Below, in pieces: positions 40,026 to 47,638 of a stretch of 64,000 nt of DNA. This DNA comes from Variovorax paradoxus (GTDB taxonomy: Bacteria; Pseudomonadota; Gammaproteobacteria; Burkholderiales; Burkholderiaceae_C), in the NCBI RefSeq assembly GCF_018614875.1, contig NZ_JAGGNW010000010.1, forward strand, positions 310,001 through 374,000, given 5' to 3'. The notes under the pieces are model-generated. The model saw only the letters and a list, made by a program, of their open reading frames with translations. It was not told the origin of the DNA and searched no databases. The position numbers and the translations under genes are program-made. Every line of letters begins with the position of its first letter. The stretch's first letter is position 1.

Positions 40026-40197
40026 ACTTTCCCCTCGTTTCTAGCAATCATCATACGGACAGGAGCTTCTAAGACGGTTCATTTTTCGATGCCCAAGCCG
40101 AGCGACAGTGGGTTGTCGACTTTTCGCCTCCTAAGCACGATTTGGTCGGAGATTCTCTGCGACGCGATCCTCGTAGTCCTCCTTGCCGCGCGAGTGG

Positions 40198-40491
40198 TCA
40201 GTCTTGCGACTTTGTTCCCGGCCTACCCGTATATGGATTGACATTGCCCTTGGTGGACCAGTTGTCCGCCTTCGTGCCATTCGGATTGGTCGCATGGCTT
40301 GGGGGGACATATGTCCCGTTGCTCTTGGTGTAGCCGCTGGTCGAATGGCTTCCACCTGAGTGCGATTCGGCGCCGTAGCTTGCGGAATGCGAGCCATGGC
40401 CACCCGAGCTGTGTCCACCGCCGCCTCTGGCAAAAGCGGATGAGCCAAGAGCGAGGACGGCTACGAAAACGATGAATGATTTCATGTTCAT
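40198..40491 (-). CDS. Small secreted Gly/His/Ser-rich protein
   Basis: 97 residues. Signal peptide MNMKSFIVFVAVLALGSSAF, then ARGGGGHSSGGHGSHSAS and a C-terminal part with NGTYVPPSHATNPNGTK and TKGNVNPYTGRPGTK. This tail recurs in short secreted proteins of phage and mobile elements. It is 7 bases downstream of the 41-residue exported peptide gene on the same strand, so they probably form a unit. Histidine-rich content suggests metal binding, inferred only. Confidence 0.65.
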   Translation of the reverse strand: MNMKSFIVFVAVLALGSSAFARGGGGHSSGGHGSHSASYGAESHSGGSHSTSGYTKSNGTYVPPSHATNPNGTKADNWSTKGNVNPYTGRPGTKSQD

Positions 40492-40498
40492 GGCCTCG

Positions 40499-40624
40499 TC
40501 AGTGGCAGTGGGAGCCGCCGTTTCTGTGATCCCGATGGCAGCCATTCTTGTCGGTGCCTCCGGAGTGGGCGAGCGCGCCGAAGCTCAGGCAGAGCACTGC
40601 AATCAGTGCCGCAATCTTCTTCAT
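40499..40624 (-). CDS. 41-residue exported His/Cys peptide (YHYH-like)
   Basis: MKKIAALIAVLCLSFGALA is a clean signal peptide. The mature 22 residues read HSGGTDKNGCHRDHRNGGSH plus CH, the pattern seen at the end of YHYH-domain and nuclease-associated HSGGTDxxGCH proteins. Start has AGGAG just upstream. It may be a metal-binding secreted peptide. Short, but ribosome site, signal peptide and motif together support it. Confidence 0.65.
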   Translation of the reverse strand: MKKIAALIAVLCLSFGALAHSGGTDKNGCHRDHRNGGSHCH

Positions 40625-40987
40625 GTTGTCTCCTCGGTTGTTGGAGGCCGAAGTGTGGTGCCAGGCGCAAATCGCTCCACGAGGGTTTGCGAGCGCTCTC
40701 ACATGTTCATGGGAGGAGAAGAGATCTGGGCCGCATCCAGGATAAGAAACGGGTCCAATGAAGGGCCACAAAACCTGCAAAAGTTCAGTTCCATGTACTA
40801 CGACATTGCCGGATTGAACACACGGATCCTTGGCGCCGTGCACGGATTCGCAGAAAGTCGCAAGAATTCGCAGATATTCGCGAAGCGTCGCACACCGCGA
40901 CCCAGGTGGCAGAAGTGAGGGCAGATAGGCACGCTTAGTATGTTTACAGTCGGCTACGCCCCTGCAATGTTGGATTCCACCGATCTC
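40625..40987. other. Intergenic stretch of the element
   Basis: 363 bases between the exported-peptide operon and the IS21 remnant. It holds the promoter region of the minus-strand operon. Repeated TTCGCAGA/TCGCA words occur at 40850-40900. No supported gene. Confidence 0.35.
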
Positions 40988-41041
40988 TGACCCGAGATTT
41001 CCATTGAATACTGACCCACCCGCTTTGTGAGCCCGAAGGCC

Positions 41042-41375
41042 TCACGGTGTGGATAAGTGCTTGATGTTCTCCTTTTTAGATTGAGGCTTGGCGGAACTAT
41101 TTTTGAACCGGAAGCTGTCGTTTCCGGTCTCCAGAATGTGGCATCGATGTGTCAATCGATCCAGCAGCGCAGTCGTCATCTTCGCATCACCAAAGACGCT
41201 GGCCCACTCCCCGAAGCTCAAGTTGGTGGTGATTACCACGCTGGTTCTCTCGTAAAGCTTGGAGAGCAGATGGAACAGGAGCGCGCCTCCTGACTCGCTG
41301 AAGGGCAGGTAGCCCAGTTCATCCAGGATCACCAGGTCTACGTGCAGGAGCTTGTTGGCGATCTGGCCTGTGTGT
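41042..41375 (-). pseudogene. istB: istB remnant (C-terminal part)
   Basis: Encodes the C-terminal half of the IS21 helper ATPase: [20 protein letters not shown] (Walker B), [40 protein letters not shown] and [20 protein letters not shown]. The Walker A half is absent. The open frame continues upstream only into out-of-frame istA sequence. Confidence 0.85.
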
Positions 41376-41633
41376 GTGGATCTGCCGCAGATTGCGCCGC
41401 TGTTTCCGCGATTTGGTGGCCTCGATCGCGAGCCAGGTCGCGAGCTTCTCGGCATAGGGATCGAGCTTGCTCGAGCTCGCCCGCTTGGCGTAGCGCGGCT
41501 CTTCGTCGCCGGCTCGCAGGTACTTCTTTACGGTGTTGCGAGACAGGCCTGTACGCCTGGCTATCTCGCGGATGGACATCTGCTCGCGCAGGGCCCAGCG
41601 TCTGATGACACTCAATGTCGCCACGTCTATCAC
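41374..41633 (-). pseudogene. istA: istA remnant (N-terminal part)
   Basis: Start MIDVATLSVIRRWALREQMS followed by the helix-turn-helix [20 protein letters not shown] and [20 protein letters not shown], the IS21 transposase N-terminus. It breaks off after [10 protein letters not shown], where the istB remnant begins. The DDE catalytic core is missing. If translated, it would give a DNA-binding fragment able to bind IS ends. Confidence 0.85.
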
Positions 41634-41719
41634 TCCTAGGATCCCCTGCTTTAAAAATGAGCAGGGTAGAGTTTTACGTGGGTCAGTCTTAGACGGAAAT
41701 TACTGCGTTTAGAGGGTCA

Positions 41720-41972
41720 ATTTTCGATGGCACTCAACAGCCATTGGACATCACGCGAATGCTGAAAAATGCTGAAGTTTCGCCGTGCTTGAGGATCGCC
41801 ACGAATCGACGCTTTCGCTCAGTGCTGTCGGCGTCCATGGGGCGCAGTGTCTGCGGCATCACGTGCAAATGTTGAGACACGTTGATGTCTCCCGAGCCCC
41901 AGGATGCATGAAACATGCTGAGGTTTTCGAGGGGTGCGTGTGTCGCTGATAATGCTCGAAGGAGAAGAAAAA
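41720..41972. other. Intergenic stretch upstream of the 108-residue gene
   Basis: No supported gene. Short frames on both strands lack ribosome sites. AAGGAGAAG just before 41973 is the ribosome site of the next gene. Confidence 0.3.
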
Positions 41973-42299
41973 ATGACCAACTTCACGTTCAATTACCACC
42001 GCAATCGCTGGGGCGACACTCAATCCATATCGCTGACCAAGACTGCGACTGGATGGCACCAGGGGGCGATTGCCTACACGGGCGAAATGTCGCCTGAGGG
42101 CGATTCGCTGTTCTTCGGCAACTTCGACCAAGACATGGTGAACTACCCCAAGCGGCTGGGGGATTTTCTTGGGCATATCTGGCGCCAACTGGATTCAGGC
42201 GAGTGGTCCGATGCCGAAGCCCAGAAGCATCTTCAAGCGCTCGCAGACTGGGTTTCGGCGTGCGAGCGTGCAGAGCCGAAGATACCGGGCTGGAACTGA
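41973..42299 (+). CDS. Conserved hypothetical protein in the element
   Basis: 108 residues, acidic, with an N-terminal beta-sheet half (MTNFTFNYHRNRWGDTQSIS, GWHQGAIAYTGEMSPEGDSL) and a helical C-terminal half (LGDFLGHIWRQLDSGEWSDA; LQALADWVSACER). No named family recognised. A strong AAGGAGAAG ribosome site sets the ATG at 41973. It points toward the integrase and ends 45 bases from its stop, convergent. Typical accessory gene of an integrative element. Confidence 0.65.
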   Translation: MTNFTFNYHRNRWGDTQSISLTKTATGWHQGAIAYTGEMSPEGDSLFFGNFDQDMVNYPKRLGDFLGHIWRQLDSGEWSDAEAQKHLQALADWVSACERAEPKIPGWN

Positions 42300-42344
42300 C
42301 AACACAGCGAGGGTTGCGCCGCTCTGGGGTGTTTCCAAGCGGTG

Positions 42345-43565
42345 CTAAGCCGCCTTGAACTGCAGGATCTCGGCGCCCGCGGCGAGCTTGTCCAGATAGT
42401 CGGCCCAGCGTTGCATCATTTCGCGGCGCGCCGGCAGATGGGCGGTGCGGTTGTAGGCCCGGCCGTTTGGATCCTTCACGGTGTGGGCCAACTGGTGTTC
42501 GATCAGGTCGGGCCGTTCGCCCAGCACCTCATCCATGATCGTCCGCGCGGTTGCCCTGAAGCCGTGGGCTGTGTGGACTTCAGCGCTGTATCCCATCCCC
42601 CGCAGTGCGGCATTGATCGTGTTTTCGCTCATGGGACGCTCTCCCGTGCGAATGCTGGGGAAGACGTAGCGTCCGTGGCCAGTGATGGGGTGGAGGTTGC
42701 GCAGGATTTCCACCGCTTGCGTCGCCAGGGGCACGATGTGATCGACCTTCATCTTCATCTTCGAGCCGGCGATGCGCCACTCGGCGGAGTCAAGATCAAT
42801 CTCCGCCCATTCCGCGGTGCGCAGTTCGCCAGGTCGAACAAACAGCAAGGGAGAGAGCTTCAGTGCGGCAACGGTGGTAGGGTGGCCGCTGTAAGCATGG
42901 ATCGAGCGTATCAGGTCACCGACTCGCTTGGGCTCAGTAATGGCAGCGAAGTGCCTGCTCGCTTTCGATGCCAGGGCTTCGCTCAGATCGGCGGTCACAT
43001 CCCGTTCTGCCAGTCCTGACACTACCGCGAAGCGAAACACCTGCCCGCAAAGCTGCTTGACCCGGTGGGCCGTATCGATGGCCCCGCGTGCTTCCAGCTT
43101 GCGCACGACTCGCTCCAGGATGTCGCGCGGGCCGATAGTGGACATGGGCATCTTGCCGATGAAGGGGAATACGTCCTTCTCTAGCCAGGTCTTGACCTTG
43201 TCCTGGGTGATGGCCTGACGCTTTGCTGCCGTCTTGGCCAGCCAATCCCGTGCCACGACCTCGAACGTGTTTGCCGCAGCCGCAGCGCGGGTCTGTTTTT
43301 CCTCGCGCTTGGCGGCGCTTGGGTCTACGCCGTTGGCGAGCAGCTTGCGGGCGGCATCCCGGCGTTCGCGCGCCTGGAGGAGGGAAACATCAGGATAGAC
43401 GCCCAGCCCCAGCGTCTTTGCCTTGCCGTTGACGCGGTAGTCCAGCCGCCAGTACTTGCCTGCCGCCTTGACTCGGAGGTACATGCCGCCGCCATCGGCG
43501 TATCGTTCGCCGATTTCCGCGCCCTTGTGCTTCACCTGCCTGACGAACGTGTCCGTGAGTGCCAT
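42345..43565 (-). CDS. int: Tyrosine-type site-specific integrase
   Basis: 406 residues of the P4-type (DUF4102 N-terminal) integrase family. The N-terminal arm-binding domain reads GGGMYLRVKAAGKYWRLDYR and KTLGLGVYPDVSLLQARERR. The catalytic domain has the conserved residues in RPGELRTAEW (Arg), HGFRATARTIM (His, Arg) and AYNRTAHL-like (Tyr in RAYNR). It lies 180 bases from the tRNA-Arg gene that holds its attachment site. The start at 43565 excludes an upstream stretch made of the TACCGACA repeats. Confidence 0.94.
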   Translation of the reverse strand: MALTDTFVRQVKHKGAEIGERYADGGGMYLRVKAAGKYWRLDYRVNGKAKTLGLGVYPDVSLLQARERRDAARKLLANGVDPSAAKREEKQTRAAAAANTFEVVARDWLAKTAAKRQAITQDKVKTWLEKDVFPFIGKMPMSTIGPRDILERVVRKLEARGAIDTAHRVKQLCGQVFRFAVVSGLAERDVTADLSEALASKASRHFAAITEPKRVGDLIRSIHAYSGHPTTVAALKLSPLLFVRPGELRTAEWAEIDLDSAEWRIAGSKMKMKVDHIVPLATQAVEILRNLHPITGHGRYVFPSIRTGERPMSENTINAALRGMGYSAEVHTAHGFRATARTIMDEVLGERPDLIEHQLAHTVKDPNGRAYNRTAHLPARREMMQRWADYLDKLAAGAEILQFKAA

Positions 43566-43576
43566 CGTTGCTCCGA

Positions 43577-43643
43577 TCTGTCGGTACTTGAGTTGTCGGT
43601 ATCTGGCTGATACCGGCAGAACTACCGACAAAGTACCGACATG
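43577..43643. promoter_or_regulatory. Cluster of TACCGACA-type repeats before int
   Basis: Copies of TACCGACA/TACCGGCA and their complements (TGTCGGTA) occur five times just upstream of int. Two matching copies lie at 39250-39275, inside attL. This is the spacing expected for integrase arm-type sites, which would also let integrase repress its own promoter. Inferred. Confidence 0.55.
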
Positions 43644-43677
43644 TGATGCTACGCCGTGCGATGGCTTGAGGCAAAGA

Positions 43678-43711
43678 AAAACCCGCTACGCTAGGGAAGC
43701 GTGCGGGTTTT
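43678..43711 (-). terminator. Intrinsic terminator of tRNA-Arg
   Basis: AAAACCCGC ... GCGGGTTTT, a 9-bp perfect stem extended by an inner TACGCT/AGCGT pair. On the minus strand it is followed by a T-rich tract. It lies 33 bases beyond the tRNA 3' end, within the element side of the junction. Confidence 0.85.
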
Positions 43712-43743
43712 GAAGTCTGGTGAGACGCTGTGATTCGATCCCG

Positions 43744-43818
43744 TGGTGCCTTCGACAGGAATCGAACCTGTATCTGAGTCTTAGGAGGACCCCGTTCTAT
43801 CCATTGAACTACGAAGAC
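43744..43818 (-). tRNA. tRNA-Arg (anticodon CCT)
   Basis: Full cloverleaf on the minus strand. Acceptor stem GTCTTCG/CGAAGGC, D arm GTTC...GAAC, anticodon stem GTC/GAC with loop CTCCTAA (anticodon CCT), and T arm ACAGG-TTCGATT-CCTGT. CCA is encoded. Its 3' end is the attachment site of the integrated element; the tRNA remains intact. Confidence 0.95.
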
Positions 43819-43858
43819 GGAAGGCGGCCCGCACTTTACCAGTTCGCGGCGCCGCCGG

Positions 43859-44098
43859 TCAGCGCAGGCCGATGCGCGAGGCGTGCCAGCGCAGCACGTC
43901 GGCGCGCAGCGGGTCGGAAGCTTCGATGCGGTTGGCGCGCACCTGCAGCGCGCGCATCTGCTCGACTTCGTCGATCACCTTGCCGGGGCTCAGCAGGGCC
44001 TGAACGAGCACGCCGGCCTCTTCGGCAAGCGCCTTGAGCGCGCCAGCCACGCTACCAACGAATGCGCTCGCGCTGGACGATCGGTCAAGGGTAGACAT
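43859..44098 (-). CDS. Small protein, paralogue of the 63342-63578 product
   Basis: 79 residues. The second half ALLSPGKVIDEVEQMRALQV and EASDPLRADVLRWHASRIGLR is clearly related to the protein at 63342-63578 (same ALLSP, EVEQM-ALQV, IEA-DP, ASRIGLR). Predicted all-helical, no signal peptide. AGGAG precedes the ATG at 44098. The two paralogues stand at the two borders of the oxalate region. Family and function unknown. Confidence 0.75.
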   Translation of the reverse strand: MSTLDRSSSASAFVGSVAGALKALAEEAGVLVQALLSPGKVIDEVEQMRALQVRANRIEASDPLRADVLRWHASRIGLR

Positions 44099-44181
44099 AC
44101 GGGAACTCCTGGGATTTCGTTGGTCGGGAATAACCGCCATTCTAGGGTTTACCCGAATTCTCCCTTGCAGCAAGGAAAAAG

Positions 44182-44207
44182 CGCACGCAACCGTGCTGTT
44201 GCGTGCG
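44182..44207 (-). terminator. Hairpin with T-run on the minus strand
   Basis: CGCACGCAA, eight-base loop, TTGCGTGCG, followed on the minus strand by CTTTTT. A third half-repeat GCTTGCGTGC is at 44211. No minus-strand gene lies upstream, so it may be a leftover terminator or a structured upstream site. Confidence 0.4.
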
Positions 44208-44303
44208 TTCGCTTGCGTGCAATTTCCCTCGAATGGCTCCTGGGCCGAGGTCGTTCGCCTATCACTCGGCGCGGGCTAACCCCAACACAAAATCTTTGAA
44301 AAG

Positions 44304-44317
44304 TTGACCATGGTCAA
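44304..44317. promoter_or_regulatory. FNR/CRP-type palindrome upstream of tctC
   Basis: TTGACCATGGTCAA, a perfect 14-bp palindrome of the TTGAC-N4-GTCAA type. It is 94 bases before tctC. Matching sites lie at 49178-49193 and 61862-61875. Candidate site for the CRP/FNR-family regulator at 48501. Confidence 0.7.
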
Positions 44318-44410
44318 GCAGGCGGAGTTCTTCCAGCGCGCACCATCGCCCCTGTTCGCATCTCGGCTCAGATCCACTAAAAAAAGAGCGCACCTTACAC
44401 AGGAGACAAC

Positions 44411-45436
44411 ATGATGAAGAACTTCTTTTCGCGCACCCGCGCTTGTCGGGCCAAAGTCTTCACCGCGGCCATGTTGGCGCTCGCGGTCGCCACGCCAGCC
44501 TTCGCATGGGAGCCCACCAAACCGGTGGAGTTCGTGATCCCCGCGGGCACGGGCGGAGGCGCCGACCAGATGGGCCGTCTGCTGCAGGGCATCGTCATCA
44601 AGTACAAGCTGATGAAGGAGCCGCTGATCGTCGTCAACAAGTCGGGCGGTGCGGGGGCCGAGGGCTTCCTTGCCGTGAAGGAAGCCAAGGGCGATCCGCA
44701 CAAGATCATCATCTCGCTGTCCAACCTGTTCACCACGCCCATGGCCACCGGCGTGCCCTTCAACTGGAAGGACATGACGCCAGTGGCGATGATGGCGCTC
44801 GACCAGTTCGTGCTGTGGACCAATGCCGAGCAGCCGTACAAGAGCGCCTCCGAGTACATCGCGGCGGCCAAGGCTGCAGGCCCGAACAAGTTCAAGATGG
44901 CCGGCACCGGCTCCAAGCAGGAAGACCAGATCATCACGGTGGCGCTCGAGAAGGCCACCGGCACCAAGTTCATCTACGTGCCGTTCAAGGGCGGCGGCGA
45001 GGTGGCGGTGCAACTGGTGGGCGGCCATGTGAACTCCACCGTCAACAACCCGATCGAGGCGGTGGCCCAGTGGCGTGCGGGCAAGCTGCGCGCGCTGTGC
45101 GTGTTCGACGACCACCGCATGCCGTTCAAGGCCAAGGTGACCGACACGCAGTCGTGGAACGATGTGCCCACCTGCAAGGAAGCCGGCGTTCCCACCAAGT
45201 ACACCATGCTGCGCGGCATCTTCATGCCTGCCGGCGTCACGCCCGACCAGCTCGCTTTCTACGTGGACCTGCTGACCAAGATCTCCGCCACGCCGGAGTG
45301 GAAGGAGTACATGGAGAAGGGTGCCTTCAACCCGACCTTCATGAGCGGCGACGCGTTCACCAAGTGGCTCACCGAAGCGGAGGCCACGCACCGCACGCTG
45401 ATGACTGAAGCCGGCTTCCTGGCCAGCAACAAGTAG
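44411..45436 (+). CDS. tctC: Tripartite tricarboxylate transporter substrate-binding protein (TctC)
   Basis: 341 residues with a signal peptide (KVFTAAMLALAVATPAFAW). The mature protein has the Bug/TctC fold: KPVEFVIPAGTGGGADQMGR, then NKSGGAGAEGFLAV, and VPFKGGGEVAVQLVGGHV. It should capture a carboxylate in the periplasm and deliver it to TctAB. Because the palindrome upstream matches those of oxc and oxlT, the substrate may be oxalate or a related acid; this is an inference. AGGAG precedes the ATG. Confidence 0.92.
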   Translation: MMKNFFSRTRACRAKVFTAAMLALAVATPAFAWEPTKPVEFVIPAGTGGGADQMGRLLQGIVIKYKLMKEPLIVVNKSGGAGAEGFLAVKEAKGDPHKIIISLSNLFTTPMATGVPFNWKDMTPVAMMALDQFVLWTNAEQPYKSASEYIAAAKAAGPNKFKMAGTGSKQEDQIITVALEKATGTKFIYVPFKGGGEVAVQLVGGHVNSTVNNPIEAVAQWRAGKLRALCVFDDHRMPFKAKVTDTQSWNDVPTCKEAGVPTKYTMLRGIFMPAGVTPDQLAFYVDLLTKISATPEWKEYMEKGAFNPTFMSGDAFTKWLTEAEATHRTLMTEAGFLASNK

Positions 45437-45550
45437 CAACCGGGCGTCGCGCGACGCTTTTCGCCTGAAGAGACGGCCGCCGGCGGGGCGGCGGGCGGAG
45501 CGCTGCACTTTCGTTTTCACGGCAACACACACACGAACGATGGGGACTCC

Positions 45551-46072
45551 ATGGAGCACGACGAGATTTCAGACGGCCCGGCGCGTACGGGCGTAGCGAC
45601 CCACGTGGTCGAGGCGGTGGTTGCACTGATCCTGCTGGCGATAGGCCTGGTGGTGATCTACGAGAGCCAGAGGCTGGGTTCCGGCTGGACCAGCGATGGC
45701 CCCGGTGCGGGGTACTTCCCGTTCTACATCGGCGTGATCATCGCCATTTCCGGCGCCGGCATCCTGTACCAGGCGCTGCTGGGCAAGGACCGGAAGACAG
45801 AGGTCTTCGTCGACTCGGTGCAGCTCAGGCGCGTGCTGTCGGTGCTGCTGCCGGCCACGGTCTACGTGGGGGCCATTTCCTTGCTCGGCCTGTACGTGGC
45901 GTCGGCGATCTACATCGCGCTCTTCATGGTGTTTCTCGGCAAGTGCTCGTGGGTGAAGAGCGTCATTGCGGCGCTGGCGGTCAACACGGTGTTCTTCTGC
46001 ATGTTCGAGGTGTGGTTCAAGGTGCCGCTGTTCAAGGGCGCCCTCGATCCCCTCCGGTTTCTCGGCTACTGA
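45551..46072 (+). CDS. tctB: Tripartite tricarboxylate transporter small subunit TctB
   Basis: 173 residues with four predicted membrane spans (VVALILLAIGLVVIYESQRL; GYFPFYIGVIIAISGAGIL; VLLPATVYVGAISLLGLYVA; VIAALAVNTVFFCMFEVWF). Ends in PLFKGALDPLRFLGY, typical of TctB. It lies 114 bases after tctC and 21 before tctA. Confidence 0.92.
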   Translation: MEHDEISDGPARTGVATHVVEAVVALILLAIGLVVIYESQRLGSGWTSDGPGAGYFPFYIGVIIAISGAGILYQALLGKDRKTEVFVDSVQLRRVLSVLLPATVYVGAISLLGLYVASAIYIALFMVFLGKCSWVKSVIAALAVNTVFFCMFEVWFKVPLFKGALDPLRFLGY

Positions 46073-46093
46073 ATCTCACGGAGCAAATGCGAA

Positions 46094-47623
46094 ATGGATG
46101 AAATCAGTGCCCTGATGCAGGGCTTCTCGGTAATCCTCACGCCGATGAACATCGGCCTGATGTTCGTCGGCATCATCCTGGGGGTGTTGATTGGCGTGCT
46201 CCCCGGCCTGGGCGGCGCCAACGGCGTGGCCATTCTGCTGCCGCTCACGTTCACGATGTCGCCCACCTCGGCGATCATCATGCTGTCGTGCATCTACTGG
46301 GGTGCGTTGTTCGGCGGAGCCATCACCTCCATCCTGTTCAACATCCCGGGCGAACCATGGTCGGTGGCCACCACCTTCGACGGCTACCCGATGGCGCAGC
46401 AGGGCAACGCGGGCGCCGCGCTGACCACGGCCTTCACGTCCTCGTTCGTCGGTGCGCTGCTGGCGGTGATCATGATCACCTTCCTGGCGCCGCTGGTGGC
46501 CAAGTTCGCGCTCAAGTTCGGGTCGCCCGAATTCTTTGCGGTGTACCTGCTGACCTTCTGCAGTTTCGTGGGCATGGGCAAGGGGTCGCCGTTCAAGATC
46601 CTGGCGTCGATGGCGCTCGGCTTTGCGCTGGCCAGTGTGGGCATGGACACGGTCACGGGCCAGCTGCGGCTCACCTTCGGCCAGTCCGAGCTGATGCGCG
46701 GCTTCGACTTCCTGATTGCGGTGATCGGCCTGTTCGGCATCGGCGAAATCCTGCTGTCGATGGAAGAAGGCCTGAAGTTCTCGGGCAAGAGCGCGAAGAT
46801 CGATCCCAAGGTGGTGCTGCAGACCTGGAAGCAGTTGCCGCAGTACTGGGTGACCTCGCTGCGCAGCTCGCTGATCGGCATCTGGATGGGCATCACGCCG
46901 GGCGGCGCGACGCCGGCTTCGTTCATGGCCTACGGCCTGGCCAAGAAGATGTCGAAGCGCGGGTCGAAGTTCGGCACCGGCCAGATGGAAGGCGTCGTGG
47001 CGCCCGAGACCGCGGCCCACGCCGCCGGCACCAGCGCGCTGCTGCCGATGCTGGCGCTCGGCATTCCGGGCTCGCCCACCGCCGCGGTGCTGCTGGGCGG
47101 CCTGCTGATCTGGGGCCTGCAGCCCGGACCGCTGCTGTTCGTCGAGCAGAAGGACTTCGTCTGGGGCCTGATCGCCAGCATGTACCTGGGCAACATCGTC
47201 GGACTCATCGTGGTGCTGAGCACGGTGCCGCTGTTCGCTTCGATCCTGCGCATTCCGTTCTCGATCATTGCGCCGGTGATCATCGTGATCTGCGCCATCG
47301 GCGCCTACACGGTGCACAACGCGATGCTCGACATCTGGTTCATGCTCGGCTTCGGCGTGGTGGGGTATCTGTTCAAGAAGCTCGACTTTCCGCTCGCGCC
47401 GCTGGTGCTGGCGCTGGTGCTCGGCGACAAGGCGGAAGACTCGTTCCGCCAGGCCATGCTGGTTTCGCAGGGCGACGTGATGATCATGTTCTCGAACCCG
47501 CTGGTCGGCGGCATCACCACGCTGGCGCTCCTGCTGCTGTTCTGGCCGCTGATCTCCAAGGCGCTGGCGCTCGTCAAGCCCAAGAAGCCCGACGAGTTCG
47601 CCGTCGAGCGCCCGGTGGATTGA
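46094..47623 (+). CDS. tctA: Tripartite tricarboxylate transporter large permease TctA
   Basis: 509-residue integral membrane protein with the TctA signature GVLPGLGGANGVAILLPLTF and a mirrored second copy near GIPGSPTAAVLLGGLLIWGL, plus SILFNIPGEPWSVATTFDGY. About 12 spans. It forms the channel of the secondary tripartite transporter with TctB. 15 bases separate it from the kinase-like/BON gene, so the four genes form one operon. Confidence 0.95.
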   Translation: MDEISALMQGFSVILTPMNIGLMFVGIILGVLIGVLPGLGGANGVAILLPLTFTMSPTSAIIMLSCIYWGALFGGAITSILFNIPGEPWSVATTFDGYPMAQQGNAGAALTTAFTSSFVGALLAVIMITFLAPLVAKFALKFGSPEFFAVYLLTFCSFVGMGKGSPFKILASMALGFALASVGMDTVTGQLRLTFGQSELMRGFDFLIAVIGLFGIGEILLSMEEGLKFSGKSAKIDPKVVLQTWKQLPQYWVTSLRSSLIGIWMGITPGGATPASFMAYGLAKKMSKRGSKFGTGQMEGVVAPETAAHAAGTSALLPMLALGIPGSPTAAVLLGGLLIWGLQPGPLLFVEQKDFVWGLIASMYLGNIVGLIVVLSTVPLFASILRIPFSIIAPVIIVICAIGAYTVHNAMLDIWFMLGFGVVGYLFKKLDFPLAPLVLALVLGDKAEDSFRQAMLVSQGDVMIMFSNPLVGGITTLALLLLFWPLISKALALVKPKKPDEFAVERPVD

Positions 47624-47638
47624 ACGGAGAACAACGAC

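Larger units (their letters stand above)
40988..41719 (-). mobile_element. Internally deleted IS21-family insertion sequence
   Basis: Both ends are preserved: TGACCC at 40988 and GGGTCA at 41719, with inner repeats ACTGACCCAC (41010-41019) and GTGGGTCAGT (41678-41687) and GGAAAT blocks between them, as in IS21 multiple terminal repeats. Inside, the first about 86 codons of istA are joined to the last about 110 of istB, so about 1.7 kb of a normal IS21 is missing. It cannot move by itself. No target duplication is visible. Confidence 0.8.
39176..43766. mobile_element. 4.6-kb integrative element in tRNA-Arg(CCT)
   Basis: Bounded by direct repeats of the tRNA 3' end (39176-39197 and 43744-43766). 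The tyrosine integrase lies just inside the tRNA side and points inward, as in many tRNA-targeting islands. TACCGACA/TACCGGCA motifs cluster at both ends (39250-39275 and about 43577-43643), like integrase arm sites. Cargo is a DUF6232-type membrane protein, two small exported proteins, an IS21 remnant and a 108-residue protein. Base composition in the cargo is visibly lower in GC than the chromosome. No replication or transfer genes, so it is a reduced, probably non-self-transmissible island. Confidence 0.8.

Noticed and set aside
40850-40900. Repeated TTCGCAGA/TCGCA words resembling a short tandem array
   Set aside because: Spacing is irregular and there are no constant repeats and unique spacers, so it is not a CRISPR array. 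None is present elsewhere in the window.
40472-40918. 148-codon + frame in the island
   Set aside because: It runs antisense to two small genes that have good ribosome sites and signal peptides.
43859-44173. 104-codon version of the 79-residue gene
   Set aside because: The extra 25 codons read through the promoter-like GTAAACCCTA motif; AGGAG precedes the internal ATG at 44098.
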